From JAGOPO01 sp035524755 (GTDB taxonomy: Bacteria; Patescibacteriota; Minisyncoccia; 2-02-FULL-40-12; GWA2-44-9): DNA of 14,037 bases. The notes beneath the pieces were generated by a model. It made no database searches. It was not told where the DNA came from and was given only the letters and a program-made list of their open reading frames with translations. The DNA lies in the NCBI GenBank assembly GCA_035524755.1, contig DATKOD010000015.1, forward strand, positions 1-14,037, written 5' to 3'. The position numbers and the translations under genes are program-made. Of the stretch, positions 12,348 to 14,037 are shown piece by piece (positions within the stretch are counted from its first letter, which is position 1; each line of letters opens with the position of its first letter).

Positions 12348-13307
12348 ATGAGCGGAAAACTCAAAGGCCTGCTCGTTATTTTGGCGCTGGGTGCGCTTGG
12401 TGTTTCGGTTTACCTCGGCCTACTGTTCCGCGGCGGTGATTCTCTGTCAGCCGGCCATGGTGTTCTCTCCGCAGACTCATCGAGTGCTCTGACGGCAAAC
12501 CCAGCGTCGGGAATGCCCGGCGTGGCAGGATGTAAGGATTCCGATCACGACGGTCTCTGCGATTCAGAAGAGACGTACTGGGGAACAGACCCGCTCAAGG
12601 CCGACACCGATGGCGACGGCTTCATCGACGGGGAAGAGGTGCTCTCCGGCCACGATCCGACCAAGCCCGGCCCGAACGATCTGTTGAATTCCAAGACTAA
12701 TCTGACTCAGCAGGCGGGCACGCTGATGTTGGGTGGCCTTATCACGGGCGACATCAATCCGGATAATACGAACTATCAGGACACGCTCCAACAACTCGCA
12801 GACAACGTCATCCAGCAGTTCAAAGACAATACCGCGGTCGCGCAGGATTCCATCAAGACCGGTGGCAGTGATCGGAATTCCGTCATTGCATATGGATTCA
12901 AGATGTCACGACTGATGCAATCCGTGTTCAATGACACTACGAACGGATTCAGTACCGTAGTGAACACCATCCAGGACATACCGCTCGACCAGCTCTCGAC
13001 GCTCGCGAAAACGGACCCTGCGACATTCGCGAAGTTAACTACCGCGGTCAGTGCGGAGAACTCCGCCCTTGAAGACCGAGTCAATCAGGTCAAGGCGGTT
13101 GCGGTGCCACCGGTCATGGCGGACAGCCAGCGCAATATCCTTATGTTGCTCCGTGGGGCACAGACGGAATATCGCGCACTTCTGAACATCCAGTCGGATC
13201 CGCTGCAAGGCATCATCGCATTTCAGGTACTCGGAACGCTCGTGAGCCAGTCAGAGCTCGACATCGCGCATGATTTCACCGGCCGTCTCGGCGCCGCACT
13301 GCAATGA
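12348..13307 (+). CDS. Membrane-anchored protein with thrombospondin type 3-like calcium-binding repeats
   Basis: 319 aa, function not recognised. A short basic N-terminus and one helix (about 6-27) anchor it with the rest outside. After a Ser/Ala/Gly-rich stretch come two acidic loops, DSDHDGLCDSEE (64-75) and DTDGDGFIDGEE (86-97). These have the DxDxDGxxDxxE spacing of TSP3/EF-hand-like calcium sites, and a Cys pair (C62, C71) braces the first. The remaining ~210 residues (from about 110) look mostly helical, with two longer hydrophobic stretches (about 122-135 and 286-300) and no recognisable fold. It lies 17 nt after rsmA with a possible own extended -10, and its TGA stop overlaps the next start (ATGA), so it is translated with the secreted protein that follows. 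The pair may form one surface complex (inference). Confidence 0.88.
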   Translation: MSGKLKGLLVILALGALGVSVYLGLLFRGGDSLSAGHGVLSADSSSALTANPASGMPGVAGCKDSDHDGLCDSEETYWGTDPLKADTDGDGFIDGEEVLSGHDPTKPGPNDLLNSKTNLTQQAGTLMLGGLITGDINPDNTNYQDTLQQLADNVIQQFKDNTAVAQDSIKTGGSDRNSVIAYGFKMSRLMQSVFNDTTNGFSTVVNTIQDIPLDQLSTLAKTDPATFAKLTTAVSAENSALEDRVNQVKAVAVPPVMADSQRNILMLLRGAQTEYRALLNIQSDPLQGIIAFQVLGTLVSQSELDIAHDFTGRLGAALQ

Positions 13308-14037
13308 AAACGAAACTCACATTGATATCGATTGTCGTGTGCGTAGTCTGTCTATTGCCTGGGGTTGCGCATGCAGATTACCAGGTCAATCAAATCACGC
13401 AGCTGCCCGGGCAGATATTGAATGTGTCAAACCAAGCCCAAAATACGCTCACACAGTACACCGGGCTACGCCTCTCCGACATCCTGAAGGCCACCGGGAA
13501 CGATTCCGCGAACCAGAAGTTGTGCCAGGCACAGAACGTACTCGGTGCACTCGACAATATCATCGGCAATTTCAAGAATTTCATCACCGATGAAGTCAAC
13601 GTCTTCATGCAGGCCTTCATGGCGAACGTCGCGAAATCCTTAATCTACTGTACGCTTTCGGATATCCAGAAAGAGGTGGGGGTATCATTTATCGTAAATG
13701 GGAAGCTCCTTATCCGCACACAGCCGCAATGCAACCTAAGCATCGCTTCCGATGCCGCCGCAGCCGCGTTAAATATCCAGGCACAGCAGCTCAAGCAAAA
13801 TTTTCTCGGACGCTGCAGCGCAGCGGCATCGTTGAACGACATTTTCGCGAATATCGACCAGGTCATCAATGATCAGGGGCCGAACGGCGGCACCGCAGCC
13901 GTTACCAACTGGGTCAATAACCTGTACACCGAACCGGACCGGCAGGGGATGCGGCGGATGTGGACGATACTGGTGAATACCGACATCTGCCCATACTTCC
14001 GAGAACAGGCATTGGATTACTTCGGGGTTCCGCAATC
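13304..14037 (+). CDS. Secreted protein of unknown function (3' end outside window)
   Basis: 244 codons are visible and the frame stays open to the window edge. The ATG overlaps the previous stop as ATGA. MKTKLTLIS and a hydrophobic core ending GVAHA before D25 make a clear signal peptidase I signal peptide. The mature part is Gln/Asn/Ala-rich and predicted helical, with five cysteines so far (C74, C116, C143, C171, C229), consistent with disulfides outside the membrane. I see no known catalytic motif. Stop-free length, signal peptide and coupling to the calcium-binding anchored protein make it a real gene. A component of an export or pilus-like apparatus is possible but unsupported. Confidence 0.88.
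   Translation, partial: MKTKLTLISIVVCVVCLLPGVAHADYQVNQITQLPGQILNVSNQAQNTLTQYTGLRLSDILKATGNDSANQKLCQAQNVLGALDNIIGNFKNFITDEVNVFMQAFMANVAKSLIYCTLSDIQKEVGVSFIVNGKLLIRTQPQCNLSIASDAAAAALNIQAQQLKQNFLGRCSAAASLNDIFANIDQVINDQGPNGGTAAVTNWVNNLYTEPDRQGMRRMWTILVNTDICPYFREQALDYFGVPQ

Overview
The window looks like a chromosomal segment of a Patescibacteria/CPR (Parcubacteria-like) bacterium. The signs are very compact spacing, an almost complete lack of Shine-Dalgarno sequences, tRNA genes without an encoded CCA end, and a sortase sitting among DUF11/Ig-like, Thr-Pro-linker surface proteins. UGA is used as an ordinary stop (several genes end in TGA), so this is not a UGA-recoded SR1/Gracilibacteria genome. 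The phylum assignment is inferred from gene content and style, not from a marker phylogeny.

Left part (about 1-6230, all on the minus strand, read right to left): a surface-protein/sortase island. A strong extended -10 promoter drives a secreted Ig/DUF11 protein (438 aa). A perfect 13-bp hairpin follows, then a class-unassigned sortase (218 aa, His127/Cys199/Arg208). After it come three tandem paralogous membrane-anchored proteins (504 aa, 764 aa, and one cut off by the left window edge). The three complete substrates end in the same unusual layout: V-x-T-G-P, a hydrophobic helix, a basic tail, and a C-terminal (L/F)-(D/N)-F-x-x. I propose that this is the sorting signal of the embedded sortase. 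The truncated paralog shares 128 bp of perfect identity with the 764-aa gene, but only after its unrelated membrane segment.

Middle (about 6254-9745): seven tRNA genes (Arg-GCG, Ser-UGA, Ser-CGA, Ala-GGC on minus; Arg-CCU, Pro-CGG, Ala-CGC on plus) interleaved with protein genes. Each tRNA unit is followed on the same strand by a protein gene, in four of five cases 4 to 23 nt after the tRNA 3' end: a small two-helix membrane protein, a LOG-family protein, the CCA-adding enzyme and a UvrD/PcrA helicase. Minus tRNA-Ala and plus tRNA-Arg have promoters that lie on top of each other on opposite strands.

Right part (9750-14037, plus strand): pcrA-like helicase and rsmA overlap by 11 nt. They are followed by a membrane-anchored thrombospondin-3-like calcium-binding protein and, overlapping it by 4 nt, a secreted cysteine-containing protein that runs off the window.

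The most interesting signals are: (1) the sortase/VxTGP/DFRx substrate system; (2) -10 boxes placed 6-8 nt before start codons, implying leaderless mRNAs; (3) tRNA-mRNA chimeric transcription units; (4) the overlapping divergent tRNA promoters. No stretch over 300 bases lacks a gene.
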